Notes: a model not told the origin generated them from the sequence alone. A stretch of DNA of 64,000 bases from an uncultured Draconibacterium sp. (GCF_963674925.1 NZ_OY771647.1:449501-513500); one strand, 5' to 3'. Counted from the first letter of the stretch, positions 1 to 9,361 are shown. Made by a program: numbers and translations.

Positions 1-334
1 TTGGCGACTCAGCGATCAACTTTTCAGCAACATCTTTTACAATTCCGGCATTAATACCGATCAACTCTTCGCGAGTCATTCCCGGTTTACGTGGAATACC
101 ACTGGTAATTACTGCAACATCGCTACCAGCTGTTTTAGTGTAATCGTTAGTGGCACCAACGATAGTTGAGTCAAAACCGTTTAACGAAGCAGTTTGCATC
201 AAATCCATTGCTTTACCTTCATCAAAACCTTCTTTGATATCAATCAATACTATTTCTTCTGCAAAATCTTTAATTGCAATATACTCGGCACAACTTGCAC
301 CTACTGCACCTGCTCCAACTACTGTTACTTTCAT
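1..334 (-). CDS. mdh: Malate dehydrogenase, N-terminal part (runs off the left edge)
   Basis: This encodes the first 111 residues of a cytosolic NAD-dependent malate dehydrogenase, which interconverts malate and oxaloacetate in the TCA cycle. The start at 334 opens directly into the dinucleotide-binding glycine loop (VTVVGAGAVGASCAEYIA), followed by the acidic residue ending strand 2 (IVLIDIKEG). The substrate loop of the malate/lactate dehydrogenase family is present with its arginines (GIPRKPGMTREEL, about residues 80-92), and the RKPGMTR form favours malate over lactate. The rest, including the catalytic histidine, lies outside the window. A TAACTTTG -7 box sits about 75 bp upstream. Confident call; only the C-terminus is unseen. 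Confidence 0.93.
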   Translation of the reverse strand, partial: MKVTVVGAGAVGASCAEYIAIKDFAEEIVLIDIKEGFDEGKAMDLMQTASLNGFDSTIVGATNDYTKTAGSDVAVITSGIPRKPGMTREELIGINAGIVKDVAEKLIAESP

Positions 335-408
335 TTTACTAGTGAGTTTTATTATTATAAAATCGTTTTTAACTTAAACAATTGTCTGTCAAATTGTTTT
401 AAGGCACG

Positions 409-416
409 CAAAGTTA
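409..416 (-). promoter_or_regulatory. Candidate -7 box of the mdh promoter
   Basis: On the minus strand this reads TAACTTTG, a full match to the Bacteroidota -7 consensus TAnnTTTG, 75 bp upstream of the mdh start. No clear -33 TTTG was seen at the ideal spacing. Confidence 0.55.
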
Positions 417-666
417 ATTTTTTTTCGCGATGTCAGAAATAATTCAGAGTCCCCAAAATCGGTTTAACAAATTGGTAAAACATACGATTTACGACTTTCA
501 TCCGAAGTGATTTTTGTCAATTATGTTTGTTTATTACGAATCCTGAACGGAATGGTTCAGCGAATTATTGCTATGTGCAAAATCCTTAATTAAACCAGAA
601 CGTCATTTTTAAAACTACTATATGTTTTCTTTTGAAATACCCTGTTTCTGCAAGTAAATTCTGGTC

Positions 667-752
667 TCACGCAGATAGCGCAAATTTGCGCAGAAAAGCT
701 TTCACCCTTTTGGGTGAAATAAAATCAGCGGAAATCTGCGGTATTCGCGTGA
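667..752. repeat. Imperfect palindromic interspersed element
   Basis: The left arm begins TCACGCAGATAGCGCAAATT. The right arm read in reverse complement begins TCACGCGAATACCGCAGATT, so the ends form an imperfect inverted repeat. A nested hairpin TTCACCC-tttt-GGGTGAA (701-718) sits at its centre. No open frame is carried. This resembles the short non-autonomous palindromes scattered through Bacteroidota chromosomes. Confidence 0.6.
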
Positions 753-775
753 AATAACTGAAGCCTGACGTAATT

Positions 776-2950
776 TTAATTAAACCAGTAAGTCATTTTT
801 AAAACCACTGCCCTGTTTCTCGAGTTCCAGTTTCCGGTAAAATAATTGTCGGTGTAAACCAGGTAAATATCTGATACCGGCTGGTAACGCCACTGAAAGC
901 GCGAATTGATATTCAGATTGTCGATTTGTTCGTTGTACTGCACAAAAGTCGACCAGAATATTTTATCGGTGAAAGTGATATCCATTTTCGGGCCCACCAG
1001 CCAAAACTTTTCGCGGCTAAACGGGTCGCCCAAATCCATATCAGTGTAGTTAAAATTCATGGTCAGGTTTACATAGGGTTGAAAGCGGTAACCAATTTCT
1101 CCCTGGATGTACTGAATATCGCCACTGTAGAAGCTGCCTTTTGAGGCTTCGGCCTCCCAGGTAAACATCGATTTACGGGTAGACTGGTACGAAACCGAAA
1201 ACAATCCGAAATCATATTCCGACCCTTCGGGTAAATAATTGTCAGGATCTTGTGTAGGGTTAAAATCGTTTCGTAATTGCACAAAATGATCGGTGTAACC
1301 AAAACTCAGTTCTGCCCGGTTTTCAAAGGTTAACTCATATTCGAACTCATACTCATGTTCAATCAAATCCTTATCCGGATTGAAATAGTTATCCAATTTT
1401 ATACTCGGTCCGTGATTTACCACTTTTTTATTGGGCACAAAAGTATATCCGGCCGAAGCTCCAATAAAATTATATCCTGTTCGGCGAACATAGCCGGCTT
1501 CGGCACGGTAGTTTTCACCCACCGAAGTTTCGTATATCCCCAGATGTAAATGCGGAGTGCTGTATGTTAACATGGCTCCCTGTGCATATTGTTTATCGGG
1601 ATTATCGGGTTGAAATGAGCGGTGATAAAAGAACTTACCGTCCCAAACATTGTCTTTACTGGCCAGGTTATAGTCGACCCCAATCACCCGGTTAAACATG
1701 CTGGTGTCCGATGGCACATCAAAATATTCTTTGTTAACAGCTATAAATCCAAGGCTCGACCGCGTAAACATTTTCTTCTGAACGGAAGCCACGGTAAAAT
1801 TGCGTGCCAGGTTTTCGCCGGTTTCTTCTGTGGTCATATTCATAAAACCTACCCGCCAGTCGTTGCCAATTTTTCCGCTCAATCGGGCACCGGCAAGTAC
1901 CGGAGCATCCAAACCAATTCTTCGCGAGAAAAAAGGAGTTAAGCTATGCGAGTATCCGTAACTTGAAAATAAATCGCTGTTCTCGAGAAAGAACTGTCGT
2001 TTTTCGGGGAAGAACAATTCGAAACGATCGATATTGGTTACCTGCTGATCGACTTCAACCTGGGCAAAATCGGGATTATACGTCAGGTCGAGTGTCATCG
2101 AGGATGATATACCAACTTTGGCGTCAAAACCAACATCGGTACGGTAATCGGTACTTGTACCTGCCTCGAAATCTTTTGATGCGCCGCCCAGCAAATACGG
2201 AATTACCGAAAACTGCATTTTTGATTTTGGCAGCGGCTCTTCAAACTGCATACGCCCGGTGTAGGCCAGCGATGCTGTAGGAAACTGCCTCGGCACAGGT
2301 GCCCATGCCGATTTTTCGTTCGATTTTAAATCGAGCCGGCTAAAGTTTACATTCCATTCCTGACTTCCATTCGGATACCGAACCGATTTAAACGGAATAC
2401 GCATTTCGCTTACCCAGCGGTTGTCGTAATGTTTGGTTTCCATCTCCCATTTACAATCCCAATCCAGCGAAATACTGTGCCCGTTACTCATGGTTCCGTC
2501 CCACTTGGCACCCGATGCCGAAACGCCAAATGAAAAACCGTTTGTCTGATCTAAAAAGGTGTCGAAAAATATAAGCAGGTTATCGTTATTTCCAAAGCTA
2601 AAATCGCGGCGAAACGATTCCATAACACGTTTGCCGGGAATGGTATCGTAAAAGATTTGTGCTACATACAAAGCTTTGTCGTCGTAAGCCATCATCATTG
2701 TTGAAGGCTGCGTGGCAAAACCGGTATCAACGGGTAGCACCCGGTAAAATTTATCTGCTTTTTGCGCGCTTTGCCAGTCGCTTTCATCAATTACACCATC
2801 AATATTTATTACCCCCTGTAATTTCTTTACGCGATAAACATAGGCTTTATTGAACGTATTTATCGTTGTATCCGATTTTGAGCTATAACTGTTGGCAACA
2901 GCGGTATATGCCAAACATACACAGAGAAATAAGACCAAAGGCAACTTCAT
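776..2950 (-). CDS. DUF5916 outer-membrane protein with N-terminal CBM9-like domain
   Basis: A 724-residue secreted protein of unknown function. It has a signal peptide (about 1-20), a carbohydrate-binding family 9-like domain (about 30-190, with INIDGVIDESDW and later AYDDKALYVAQIFYD), and a long C-terminal region rich in alternating aromatic strands that ends in TYWFN, as expected for an outer-membrane beta-barrel. The signature FFPEKRQFFLENSDLF is characteristic of the DUF5916 family. The start at 2950 is preferred over a frame extending to 3055, because the signal peptide begins there and a strong promoter (2992-3020) lies between the two. It is probably monocistronic; the next gene leftward is mdh after 440 bp. 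Binding or processing of a glycan at the surface is plausible but unproven. Confidence 0.85.
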   Translation of the reverse strand: MKLPLVLFLCVCLAYTAVANSYSSKSDTTINTFNKAYVYRVKKLQGVINIDGVIDESDWQSAQKADKFYRVLPVDTGFATQPSTMMMAYDDKALYVAQIFYDTIPGKRVMESFRRDFSFGNNDNLLIFFDTFLDQTNGFSFGVSASGAKWDGTMSNGHSISLDWDCKWEMETKHYDNRWVSEMRIPFKSVRYPNGSQEWNVNFSRLDLKSNEKSAWAPVPRQFPTASLAYTGRMQFEEPLPKSKMQFSVIPYLLGGASKDFEAGTSTDYRTDVGFDAKVGISSSMTLDLTYNPDFAQVEVDQQVTNIDRFELFFPEKRQFFLENSDLFSSYGYSHSLTPFFSRRIGLDAPVLAGARLSGKIGNDWRVGFMNMTTEETGENLARNFTVASVQKKMFTRSSLGFIAVNKEYFDVPSDTSMFNRVIGVDYNLASKDNVWDGKFFYHRSFQPDNPDKQYAQGAMLTYSTPHLHLGIYETSVGENYRAEAGYVRRTGYNFIGASAGYTFVPNKKVVNHGPSIKLDNYFNPDKDLIEHEYEFEYELTFENRAELSFGYTDHFVQLRNDFNPTQDPDNYLPEGSEYDFGLFSVSYQSTRKSMFTWEAEASKGSFYSGDIQYIQGEIGYRFQPYVNLTMNFNYTDMDLGDPFSREKFWLVGPKMDITFTDKIFWSTFVQYNEQIDNLNINSRFQWRYQPVSDIYLVYTDNYFTGNWNSRNRAVVLKMTYWFN

Positions 2951-2991
2951 ACGAAACAGCTTTAATTGATTTAGGTATAATAAGTTGACGA

Positions 2992-3020
2992 CAAAGATAT
3001 CAAATTGTCGGAATAACAAA
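2992..3020 (-). promoter_or_regulatory. Promoter of the DUF5916 gene
   Basis: On the minus strand, TTTG (3020-3017) is followed after 17 bp by TATCTTTG (2999-2992), matching both the -33 and -7 elements of the Bacteroidota sigma-A promoter. The start codon is about 40 bp downstream. Confidence 0.65.
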
Positions 3021-3049
3021 GTGCAAATTGTCACGTTTGGGAATTTTAC

Positions 3050-3082
3050 AAACAAAAAGCCTCCGACCTTTCAGCCGGAGGC
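3050..3082 (-). terminator. Rho-independent terminator of the efflux operon
   Basis: The stem GCCTCCG/CGGAGGC (3059-3065 with 3076-3082) is followed on the minus strand by TTTTTGTTTG. It lies just past the TolC gene stop and closes the leftward efflux operon. Confidence 0.75.
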
Positions 3083-3110
3083 ACAAAAAACAATGTTCAA
3101 GCAAGATTTG

Positions 3111-4451
3111 CTACAAGGTGATTGCTACACCGTTGTAGAAATCAAGTATTTTCGTGCGGAAAATATATTCGTATTTTGCTTGTATTAAATCAGACTGAGC
3201 ATTGGTCAGATTTGTTTTACTCTGGTTGTATTCTACTGAATTAATCATTCCTACATTAAACTTTTCTTCGGTGTAACGGAAAGCTTCTTTCATTGAAGCC
3301 ACTGCTTTATCGGTAGAAATGTAACGATTAAAAGCAGCCAGCGCATTGGTGTATACCTGCTCGATGTCTCTACGCAAAACATTGCGGCTTTGTTGTAACT
3401 GGTACTCGTAATCGGCAATTTGTAATTCCGAGTTAGAAATATTGTTCTTCACCTGGAAACGATTGAAAATCGGGATACTCAAGGTTAATCCCAAACTCGA
3501 GCGGCTGTTGTTTTTTAACTGTTCGCCCAGGTCGATGCGGTTTCCTTCAAAGTCTTTGTACTGGTTGTTGTACTGGTTGTAATAGTTGGCGCCAAAACTT
3601 AAGCTGGGGTAACGATATCCCTTGCTAATTTCCAACTGTTTCATGGCACTTTCAACACGCAACTGTGCCGCTTTTATTTCGGGGCGCACATTAATTGCGT
3701 TGCTAAACACATCGTAAGCGTTTATCATGGTCAGGTTGGCCTGAACCTCGGGCAATACGGGCTCTTCAATCTTAAAACTTTCGGCCATGGGTAATTCCAG
3801 AAACTGGTACAAATTCAGGTAAGCCAACTGAACACGGTTTTGCGCATTTACCAAATCCAGCTCTTCGCGCGCCAGCTGTGCTTCAATTTCCAACAAAGCT
3901 CCACGTGCTTCACTTCCTGCATCAACAAGCTGACGGGTGCGATTAATTTGTTGTTTGGTTACCTCAATGGTAGCCTCGGCAACCAGTTGCACCTCCTGTG
4001 CAAAAAGAATTTCGAGGTACTCGGCTGCAATCCCCAGCATAATATCGTCTTTTGTTTTTTGCAGATCGGCCAATGTTGCCTGCAAATCGAGCTCACGCAT
4101 TTTAACGGTATTGCTCAGCGTCATTCCGTTAAACAGTGTCATGCTGGTATTTAACCCTCCGGCAACGCTTGCCGAGTTAATATTGTCGTAAGTATTGTCG
4201 TAGGTTAACGAACGGCCAAAACTAAAATCGTTGCTCACCTGGCCATTCAGGTTAGGCAGCTTATCATCTTTTGCCTGCTTAACCAGCGTTTCGTTGTAAC
4301 GTGTATTTATCTCCTGTCGTTTTACCTGAAGGTTGTTTTGAATGGCATAATCAAAACAGGCTTGTAAATCCCATTCGTTTTGCGCCTGCAGGTTAAAGGC
4401 TCCGGCCGACAGTAATATTCCTAAAAATAAGGTTAAAAGATTCTTCATCAT
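3111..4451 (-). CDS. TolC-family outer-membrane efflux channel
   Basis: A 446-residue outer-membrane channel of the TolC/OEP family, the exit duct for the tripartite ABC efflux pump encoded upstream. It has a signal peptide (about 1-23, ending NLQAQ) and two similar alpha-helical coiled-coil halves typical of OEP repeats. The first contains KTKDDIMLGIAAEYLEILFA and the second ISNSELQIADYEYQLQQSRN; VEYNQSKTNLTNAQSDLIQA is the conserved C-terminal helix motif. It is the last gene of the five-gene leftward operon and is followed by a hairpin terminator. The substrate cannot be read from the sequence. Confidence 0.9.
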   Translation of the reverse strand: MMKNLLTLFLGILLSAGAFNLQAQNEWDLQACFDYAIQNNLQVKRQEINTRYNETLVKQAKDDKLPNLNGQVSNDFSFGRSLTYDNTYDNINSASVAGGLNTSMTLFNGMTLSNTVKMRELDLQATLADLQKTKDDIMLGIAAEYLEILFAQEVQLVAEATIEVTKQQINRTRQLVDAGSEARGALLEIEAQLAREELDLVNAQNRVQLAYLNLYQFLELPMAESFKIEEPVLPEVQANLTMINAYDVFSNAINVRPEIKAAQLRVESAMKQLEISKGYRYPSLSFGANYYNQYNNQYKDFEGNRIDLGEQLKNNSRSSLGLTLSIPIFNRFQVKNNISNSELQIADYEYQLQQSRNVLRRDIEQVYTNALAAFNRYISTDKAVASMKEAFRYTEEKFNVGMINSVEYNQSKTNLTNAQSDLIQAKYEYIFRTKILDFYNGVAITL

Positions 4452-4506
4452 GTATTGTTTTTTGTTTTGCCACTAATTTACATAAAGCAATGTGAATTAC
4501 CTACTG

Positions 4507-5637
4507 TTAGCCATTATTGGCTTGTGCTTCCTGAACTTTCTTCGGATCAATCTTTTCGCCTTTCACCTTATCCTCCACTTTCAATCCTTCTGTAATTTCA
4601 ATATTTATCCCGTCAGAAAGCCCGGTATGAACCCAACGTTTTTCGTAGTTTGGTTCTTCGGGCGTACCTACATTCACCTCCACAAACGACGAGTCGTTTT
4701 CAAATTGAAGCAAACCTTCGGGAATCACCATCACATTGTCTTTGCGCTCCAGAACGATATTGGCGTTTGCACTGTATCCGGCACGGATAAACTGGCCTTC
4801 CTTCAGTTTCACATTTGCTTTAATTTCAAACTGAATAGCACCGTTTTCCTCCACTCCTTTTGGCGAAATATATTCCAGAACGGCAGCAAATTTTTCTTTG
4901 TCGATAGCACCAATTTCCAATTCAATTGGCATTCCTTCGCGAATTTTACCTACCTCTGTTTCGTCAACATTTCCTTCAAATATCATATCGCTCATATCGG
5001 CAACCGATGCAATGGTAGTTCCTGCGTTAAAGGTATTTGCCTGAATTACCGAGTTACCTTCTTCAACCGGAACATCCAGCACCATACCGTCGATGGTTGA
5101 GCGCACCAGCGTATTAGTAGCCGTTTCAGCCTTTTTTGTTACACCGTTTTTAATTAATTCCAGATTATTTTCGGCAGCGGTCAGTTCTTCTCTTGCTGAA
5201 TCGTAGGCCACTTTTGCCGCTTTAAACTCTTCGTACGAGATCACTTCTTTATCAAATAATTTCTGCTGACGATCGTAATCGATCTGTGCATCATCAAAAC
5301 CAATTTTTGCACGGTTTACACGTGTTTCTGCCGAGTTCAGCGTCACCATATCAGGAATAATTTTGATACGTGCAACCACCTGCCCTTTGGTAATTTTATC
5401 GCCGGCTTCAACAAACAATTCATCAATAATTCCTGAAACCTGCGGAACGATCTCAATTTCAAAACGTGGTACTACCGAACCGGTAGCCACCGTTTTCATT
5501 ACTACTTCGCTATAAAACGGGTTCTTGTTTTCAAAAAAATCTGTTTTCTTTTTCGATTTGGTGTACAGGAAGAAAAGTGTTCCTCCAAATATTGCTACCA
5601 ATACTACAACTCCTAAAATTTTAAATACTTTTTTCAT
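4507..5637 (-). CDS. Periplasmic adaptor (HlyD/MacA-type) of an ABC efflux pump
   Basis: A 376-residue membrane-fusion protein linking the inner-membrane MacB-type permeases to TolC. One transmembrane helix near the N-terminus (VFKILGVVVLVAIFGGTLFF) anchors it. A lipoyl-like half follows (PQVSGIIDELFVEAGDKITK, about residue 65), then an alpha-helical hairpin (about 105-165), the second lipoyl half (TIDGMVLDVPVEEGNSV) and beta-barrel/membrane-proximal domains. The start at 5637 is chosen because it begins MKKVFKILG, a normal membrane anchor; an upstream frame to 5685 adds only a charged stretch. It sits between the second permease and TolC. Confidence 0.9.
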   Translation of the reverse strand: MKKVFKILGVVVLVAIFGGTLFFLYTKSKKKTDFFENKNPFYSEVVMKTVATGSVVPRFEIEIVPQVSGIIDELFVEAGDKITKGQVVARIKIIPDMVTLNSAETRVNRAKIGFDDAQIDYDRQQKLFDKEVISYEEFKAAKVAYDSAREELTAAENNLELIKNGVTKKAETATNTLVRSTIDGMVLDVPVEEGNSVIQANTFNAGTTIASVADMSDMIFEGNVDETEVGKIREGMPIELEIGAIDKEKFAAVLEYISPKGVEENGAIQFEIKANVKLKEGQFIRAGYSANANIVLERKDNVMVIPEGLLQFENDSSFVEVNVGTPEEPNYEKRWVHTGLSDGINIEITEGLKVEDKVKGEKIDPKKVQEAQANNG

Positions 5638-5702
5638 GGCTAAATTGCTTTTATTGTTTTTTGTTTCAATTTTATCCTTAATCAATAATCATTAATCCTT
5701 TT

Positions 5703-6974
5703 TTACTCGTCGCGCAAAGCATCAATCGGTTTAATACTTACCGCCCGCCGCGCCGGTATTAATCCGGCAAAAATTCCGGAAACCACCAGTACTGAAAGTG
5801 CTCCAACTGCCATTTGAAAACTGATTTCAGGGCGACGGAAGAAAATATCATCTCCGCTACCGGCATTCATTTCCAACGCCATATTCAGCAGCTCAAGCAG
5901 GCCAACACCCAGTGCCAAACCAAGGTATCCGGCAAGTACCGTGAGAAAAACACTTTCGGCAACAATGTGCAGGATCACTTTCCCCGGAGTTGCACCAATG
6001 GCGCGCTGGATACCAATTTCCTGCGTACGTTCTTTAATAATTACCAGCATAATATTGCTTACACCAATTACACCGGCCAGCAAAGTTCCAATTCCCACGA
6101 TCCAGGTTAGGATCTGAATTCCGGTGAAAAGTCCCATATATTTTTTCCATTCCACTTCGATGTTAAACGACCCAACTGCTTGTTGATCGTCGGGTGCAAC
6201 ACTGTGGCGTTCTTTCATCAACTCTTTTAAGCGGCTTTCCACCTTGCTCACCGGCACTCCGGGTTGCGATGTTACCGAGAAAAAGTGCACATCGTCGCCC
6301 ATGTTATAGGTCTTTTGCATGGTTGTGAACGGCATTATTATGGTTTCGTTTTTCCGGCCACTACCAATGTTTACACGGGTTTCGCCTTTTACCACACCAA
6401 CCACCTGGAAGTAAACGCCGTTAATTTTCAGGTACTGTCCAATCGGATCTTCGTCCTTGTCGAACATGACTTCCACCACACGTTCACCAATATTTACCAC
6501 TTTTCGCGAATGCTGAATATCGATGGTATTGATCAGTCGTCCCTGAAGCGGTGTCCACGGATCGATTTTGAAAAACTCGGGATAATCGCCATAAATATTA
6601 AAAGCACCTGTTTTTTTACCGCGAATTACATTATCTCCGCCTCCGCTGCTTGGTCCGAACAATCGTGGCGACAAGTATTCAATATCGCTGATGTTGGCTT
6701 TTATGTATGCTATATCTGTGTTTTTGTAATTCCAGCGTCGTCCCCGTTGAAATCCTTTATAAGGAACGCTGGTGCGCTCGGTCCAGAAGAATGCAGAGTT
6801 AGATGCGAAAGCTTTAATTCCGTCCATCACCCCATTTTCAAGGGCACGACCGGCTCCCGACATAATTATCAGCATAAATATTCCCCAGAACACACCGAAC
6901 GCGGTCATAAAGCTGCGCATCCGGTTTTTCTTTAAAGCGCTTAATATTTCTTTCCAAAGGTCTAAGTCGAACAT
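5703..6974 (-). CDS. MacB-type ABC transporter permease (second copy)
   Basis: A 423-residue inner-membrane permease of the MacB/FtsX type VII ABC superfamily. The architecture is an N-terminal transmembrane helix (about 20-42), a large periplasmic MacB core domain (about 45-275) and three C-terminal helices in the FtsX domain. The coupling-helix motif NIMLVIIKERTQEIGIQRA is intact. It ends SIKPIDALRDE, the canonical MacB C-terminus. It pairs with the similar gene just upstream (7002-8264), suggesting a heterodimeric permease with one shared ATPase (8362-9087). Type VII transporters work as mechanotransmission efflux pumps or lipoprotein movers; the substrate is unknown. Confidence 0.9.
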   Translation of the reverse strand: MFDLDLWKEILSALKKNRMRSFMTAFGVFWGIFMLIIMSGAGRALENGVMDGIKAFASNSAFFWTERTSVPYKGFQRGRRWNYKNTDIAYIKANISDIEYLSPRLFGPSSGGGDNVIRGKKTGAFNIYGDYPEFFKIDPWTPLQGRLINTIDIQHSRKVVNIGERVVEVMFDKDEDPIGQYLKINGVYFQVVGVVKGETRVNIGSGRKNETIIMPFTTMQKTYNMGDDVHFFSVTSQPGVPVSKVESRLKELMKERHSVAPDDQQAVGSFNIEVEWKKYMGLFTGIQILTWIVGIGTLLAGVIGVSNIMLVIIKERTQEIGIQRAIGATPGKVILHIVAESVFLTVLAGYLGLALGVGLLELLNMALEMNAGSGDDIFFRRPEISFQMAVGALSVLVVSGIFAGLIPARRAVSIKPIDALRDE

Positions 6975-7001
6975 TGTTTTCTGCTTTTGTTTTCGTTTCT
7001 G

Positions 7002-8264
7002 TTATTCGTCGCGTAAAGCTTCAATAGGTTTGATTTTTGCGGCTCGTTTTGCAGGAATGTACCCGGCAATAGCTCCGGCGATCACCAGTAATAATGTTGC
7101 CGACATGGCAATTCCCAGGTCAACGGTTGGATTGCGGAACAAAGTTTCTCCGTTTCCGCCGTTGGTTGCTGCCGAGGCTGCAAATTGTTTCTCTACGATA
7201 AAATTCAATCCTTCCATCAGCCCGGTTCCGAGGACTAGCCCAATGTATCCGGCAATTGTCGTAATCATTACTGCTTCCAAAAGAATAAGTCCAATTACCG
7301 AAGCAGGGCTGGCACCGATGGCTTTTCGGATACCAATTTCTTTTGTGCGTTCTTTCACCACAATCAGCATAATGTTGCTAACTCCAACAACCCCTGCAAT
7401 CAGGGTTCCTATTCCAATAATCCAAATAAAAATATCAATCGCCTGGAAGATTTTCATGGTTTGAATTACATCTTCCAGTTTACTGTACGATCCCATGGCC
7501 GATTCATCAGAAGCATCAAACTTATGTTTGCGCGCCAGTCTCTCCCGAACACGGTTTTCAATGGCCTGGCTTTCTTCTATTGTTTCAGCGTTAATGGTCA
7601 AGGCAAAATTATGCAGGCGGTTTGATCCGTTAAATACTTTTTGCCCTGTGGTAACCGGTATGTATGCATTTCGGTGACGTGTGCCACCGCCTTCTTTACA
7701 AATTCCAACCACTTTAAACGGGATATTATTTACACGAACATATTCACCAACGGCCTCTTTGCCATCAAAAAGGGCATCGTAAATATCTTTCCCCAACACC
7801 ACCGATTTTCGGGTCTGATCGATATCAACCTGGTTCACAAAACGACCTTCTACAATTTCAATCGACTCAACATCTTTTAAATCAGGATGACAGGTTATTG
7901 CAGAATACTCGCCGTATTCGCTTCCGTAAGAGAATAAGTTTCCGCCAATATAATAACGGCCCGAGGTGTGCTCAATGCCTTCCAGATCTTTCAGGATATC
8001 GTAATCGGCATTGGTGAAACGAATTTCCCTGTTTTCCTGCATGCCTTTGTAAGGTATACTGGTACGGCCACTCCACAACCACATGGCGTTAACGGCATCG
8101 CGCATGAAGTTTTCCGACACGCCGTTGCTTAAACCGTTACCGGCACCCAAAAGGATCATTAACATGAAAATCCCCCAGGCCACACTAAATCCGGTAAGGA
8201 AAGTGCGCATTTTATTTTTTTTGATGGTGGCAAAGATCTCCTGCCATTTATCAATATCGAACAT
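7002..8264 (-). CDS. MacB-type ABC transporter permease (first copy)
   Basis: A 420-residue paralogue of the following permease, with the same plan: one N-terminal helix (about 20-40), a MacB periplasmic core, then three C-terminal helices. The motif NIMLIVVKERTKEIGIRKA and the ending KIKPIEALRDE are intact. It is separated from the downstream permease by 27 bp and from the upstream ATPase gene by about 97 bp, a gap that contains a heptanucleotide tandem repeat. Two non-identical permeases in one operon imply a heterodimer. Role as above. Confidence 0.9.
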   Translation of the reverse strand: MFDIDKWQEIFATIKKNKMRTFLTGFSVAWGIFMLMILLGAGNGLSNGVSENFMRDAVNAMWLWSGRTSIPYKGMQENREIRFTNADYDILKDLEGIEHTSGRYYIGGNLFSYGSEYGEYSAITCHPDLKDVESIEIVEGRFVNQVDIDQTRKSVVLGKDIYDALFDGKEAVGEYVRVNNIPFKVVGICKEGGGTRHRNAYIPVTTGQKVFNGSNRLHNFALTINAETIEESQAIENRVRERLARKHKFDASDESAMGSYSKLEDVIQTMKIFQAIDIFIWIIGIGTLIAGVVGVSNIMLIVVKERTKEIGIRKAIGASPASVIGLILLEAVMITTIAGYIGLVLGTGLMEGLNFIVEKQFAASAATNGGNGETLFRNPTVDLGIAMSATLLLVIAGAIAGYIPAKRAAKIKPIEALRDE

Positions 8265-8320
8265 GATAGCTTAAGTTTAAAGTGAAAAGTAAAAAGTGCC
8301 TGCTGCGACTGAAAACTGAG

Positions 8321-8361
8321 ACTGTTAACTGTTAACTGTTAACTGTTAACTGTTAACTGTC
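8321..8361. repeat. Heptanucleotide tandem repeat (ACTGTTA)n
   Basis: The unit ACTGTTA repeats perfectly about 5.8 times in the gap between the ATPase stop and the permease start. The upstream flank holds related degenerate units (ACTGAAA, ACTGAGA). Slippage here would change mRNA spacing between two operon genes rather than a reading frame. Confidence 0.85.
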
Positions 8362-9087
8362 CTAGGCTGTTTCCAGTTCTTTAGCATAACGATGCTGAAA
8401 GTTTTTCAAATCGCCGTTTTTAATGATCTCATCGATCCGGCCATCTTTCAATCGGACAATCTTCTGGGTCATCGAAGCAATATCGTGCTCGTGCGTTACC
8501 AGAATCACAGTAATTCCGTCATCGTTAATTTCTTTAAGAATATCCATTACCTCGTACGATGTGCTGGTGTCGAGTGCACCTGTTGGCTCATCGGCAAAAA
8601 TAATTTTTGGCTGAGAGATAAGCGAACGAGCAATCGCTACGCGCTGTTTTTGTCCTCCCGACATTTCGCTTGGTAAATGTGTTGCCCAATCCAGCAGACC
8701 GACTTTATCGAGGTATTCTTCTGCAATTTTGTTTCGCTTTTTCCGATTCACTCCCTGGTAATACAGCGGAAGCGCCACATTTTCAAGGGCGTTTTTAAAC
8801 GAAATAAGGTTAAACGACTGGAATACAAAACCTACCAACTCGTTACGCAGTTTGGCAGCTTTCTTTTCCGACATATCCTTAACCAACGATCCGTTCAGAT
8901 AATACGATCCTTCATCGTAGTTATCCAAAATTCCAAGGATGTTAAGTAAGGTTGATTTCCCGGAACCCGATGACCCCATAATGGAGACGAACTCTCCGGA
9001 TTTGATTTCGAGGTCGATTCCTTTTAATACGTGCAACGAGTTACTACCCGTTACGTACGACTTGTGAACATTGTTTAGACTGATCAT
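8362..9087 (-). CDS. LolD/MacB-type ABC transporter ATPase
   Basis: A 241-residue cytoplasmic ATPase that drives the two MacB-type permeases encoded downstream. It has Walker A GSSGSGKST (38-46), the Q-loop in FVFQSFNLI, the ABC signature MSGGQKQRVAIARS (about 143-156), Walker B IIFADEPTGALD (about 162-173) and the H-loop in LVTHEHD. The sequence class (LYYQGV, GALD) is that of the type VII MacB/LolD group. It is the first gene of the operon running leftward to the terminator at 3050, and is divergent from the FAD oxidoreductase gene at 9381. Confidence 0.93.
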   Translation of the reverse strand: MISLNNVHKSYVTGSNSLHVLKGIDLEIKSGEFVSIMGSSGSGKSTLLNILGILDNYDEGSYYLNGSLVKDMSEKKAAKLRNELVGFVFQSFNLISFKNALENVALPLYYQGVNRKKRNKIAEEYLDKVGLLDWATHLPSEMSGGQKQRVAIARSLISQPKIIFADEPTGALDTSTSYEVMDILKEINDDGITVILVTHEHDIASMTQKIVRLKDGRIDEIIKNGDLKNFQHRYAKELETA

Positions 9088-9353
9088 GGCTTGAACTTGT
9101 TTTCTGTTTTTCCGGCTATTAAAAGCCGTTGATTTTTGTTTTCGAACTAAAGTTGATGAAAAAAAGGTCTACCCTATGTATTTTTTCGACGAACAACCCT
9201 TTTTTACATGTAAAAAAATCTTTCTGTACGTTTTTTGTTTTTATGGCCTTAATACTTGTTTGTTTTTTCAGTTATGTGACGCACAACTTTTTGATACGTT
9301 ACAACGAATTATCGTTTTTTTGAAATGGCCTTCAAAAGCATTCAATCTTTCCG

Positions 9354-9361
9354 TATTTTTG
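9354..9361 (+). promoter_or_regulatory. Candidate -7 box for the FAD oxidoreductase gene
   Basis: TATTTTTG matches TAnnTTTG and lies 19 bp before the ATG at 9381, implying a very short leader. The AT-rich, low-complexity surroundings lower confidence. Confidence 0.4.

Larger units (their letters stand above)
335..775. other. Intergenic stretch between mdh and the DUF5916 gene
   Basis: About 440 bp without a convincing gene. It holds the mdh promoter region (box at 409-416) and an imperfect palindromic repeat at 667-752. Short frames here lack codon structure, motifs or credible starts. Nothing else recognised. Confidence 0.6.

Noticed and set aside
4492..5100. A 202-residue open frame on the plus strand opposite the efflux adaptor gene
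   Set aside because: It lies fully antisense to a well-supported gene, has no start context or recognisable motif, and its composition reflects the complement of the adaptor.
6264..7464. Long plus-strand open frames opposite the MacB-type permeases
   Set aside because: These are complementary shadows of membrane-protein genes; no domain or promoter supports them.
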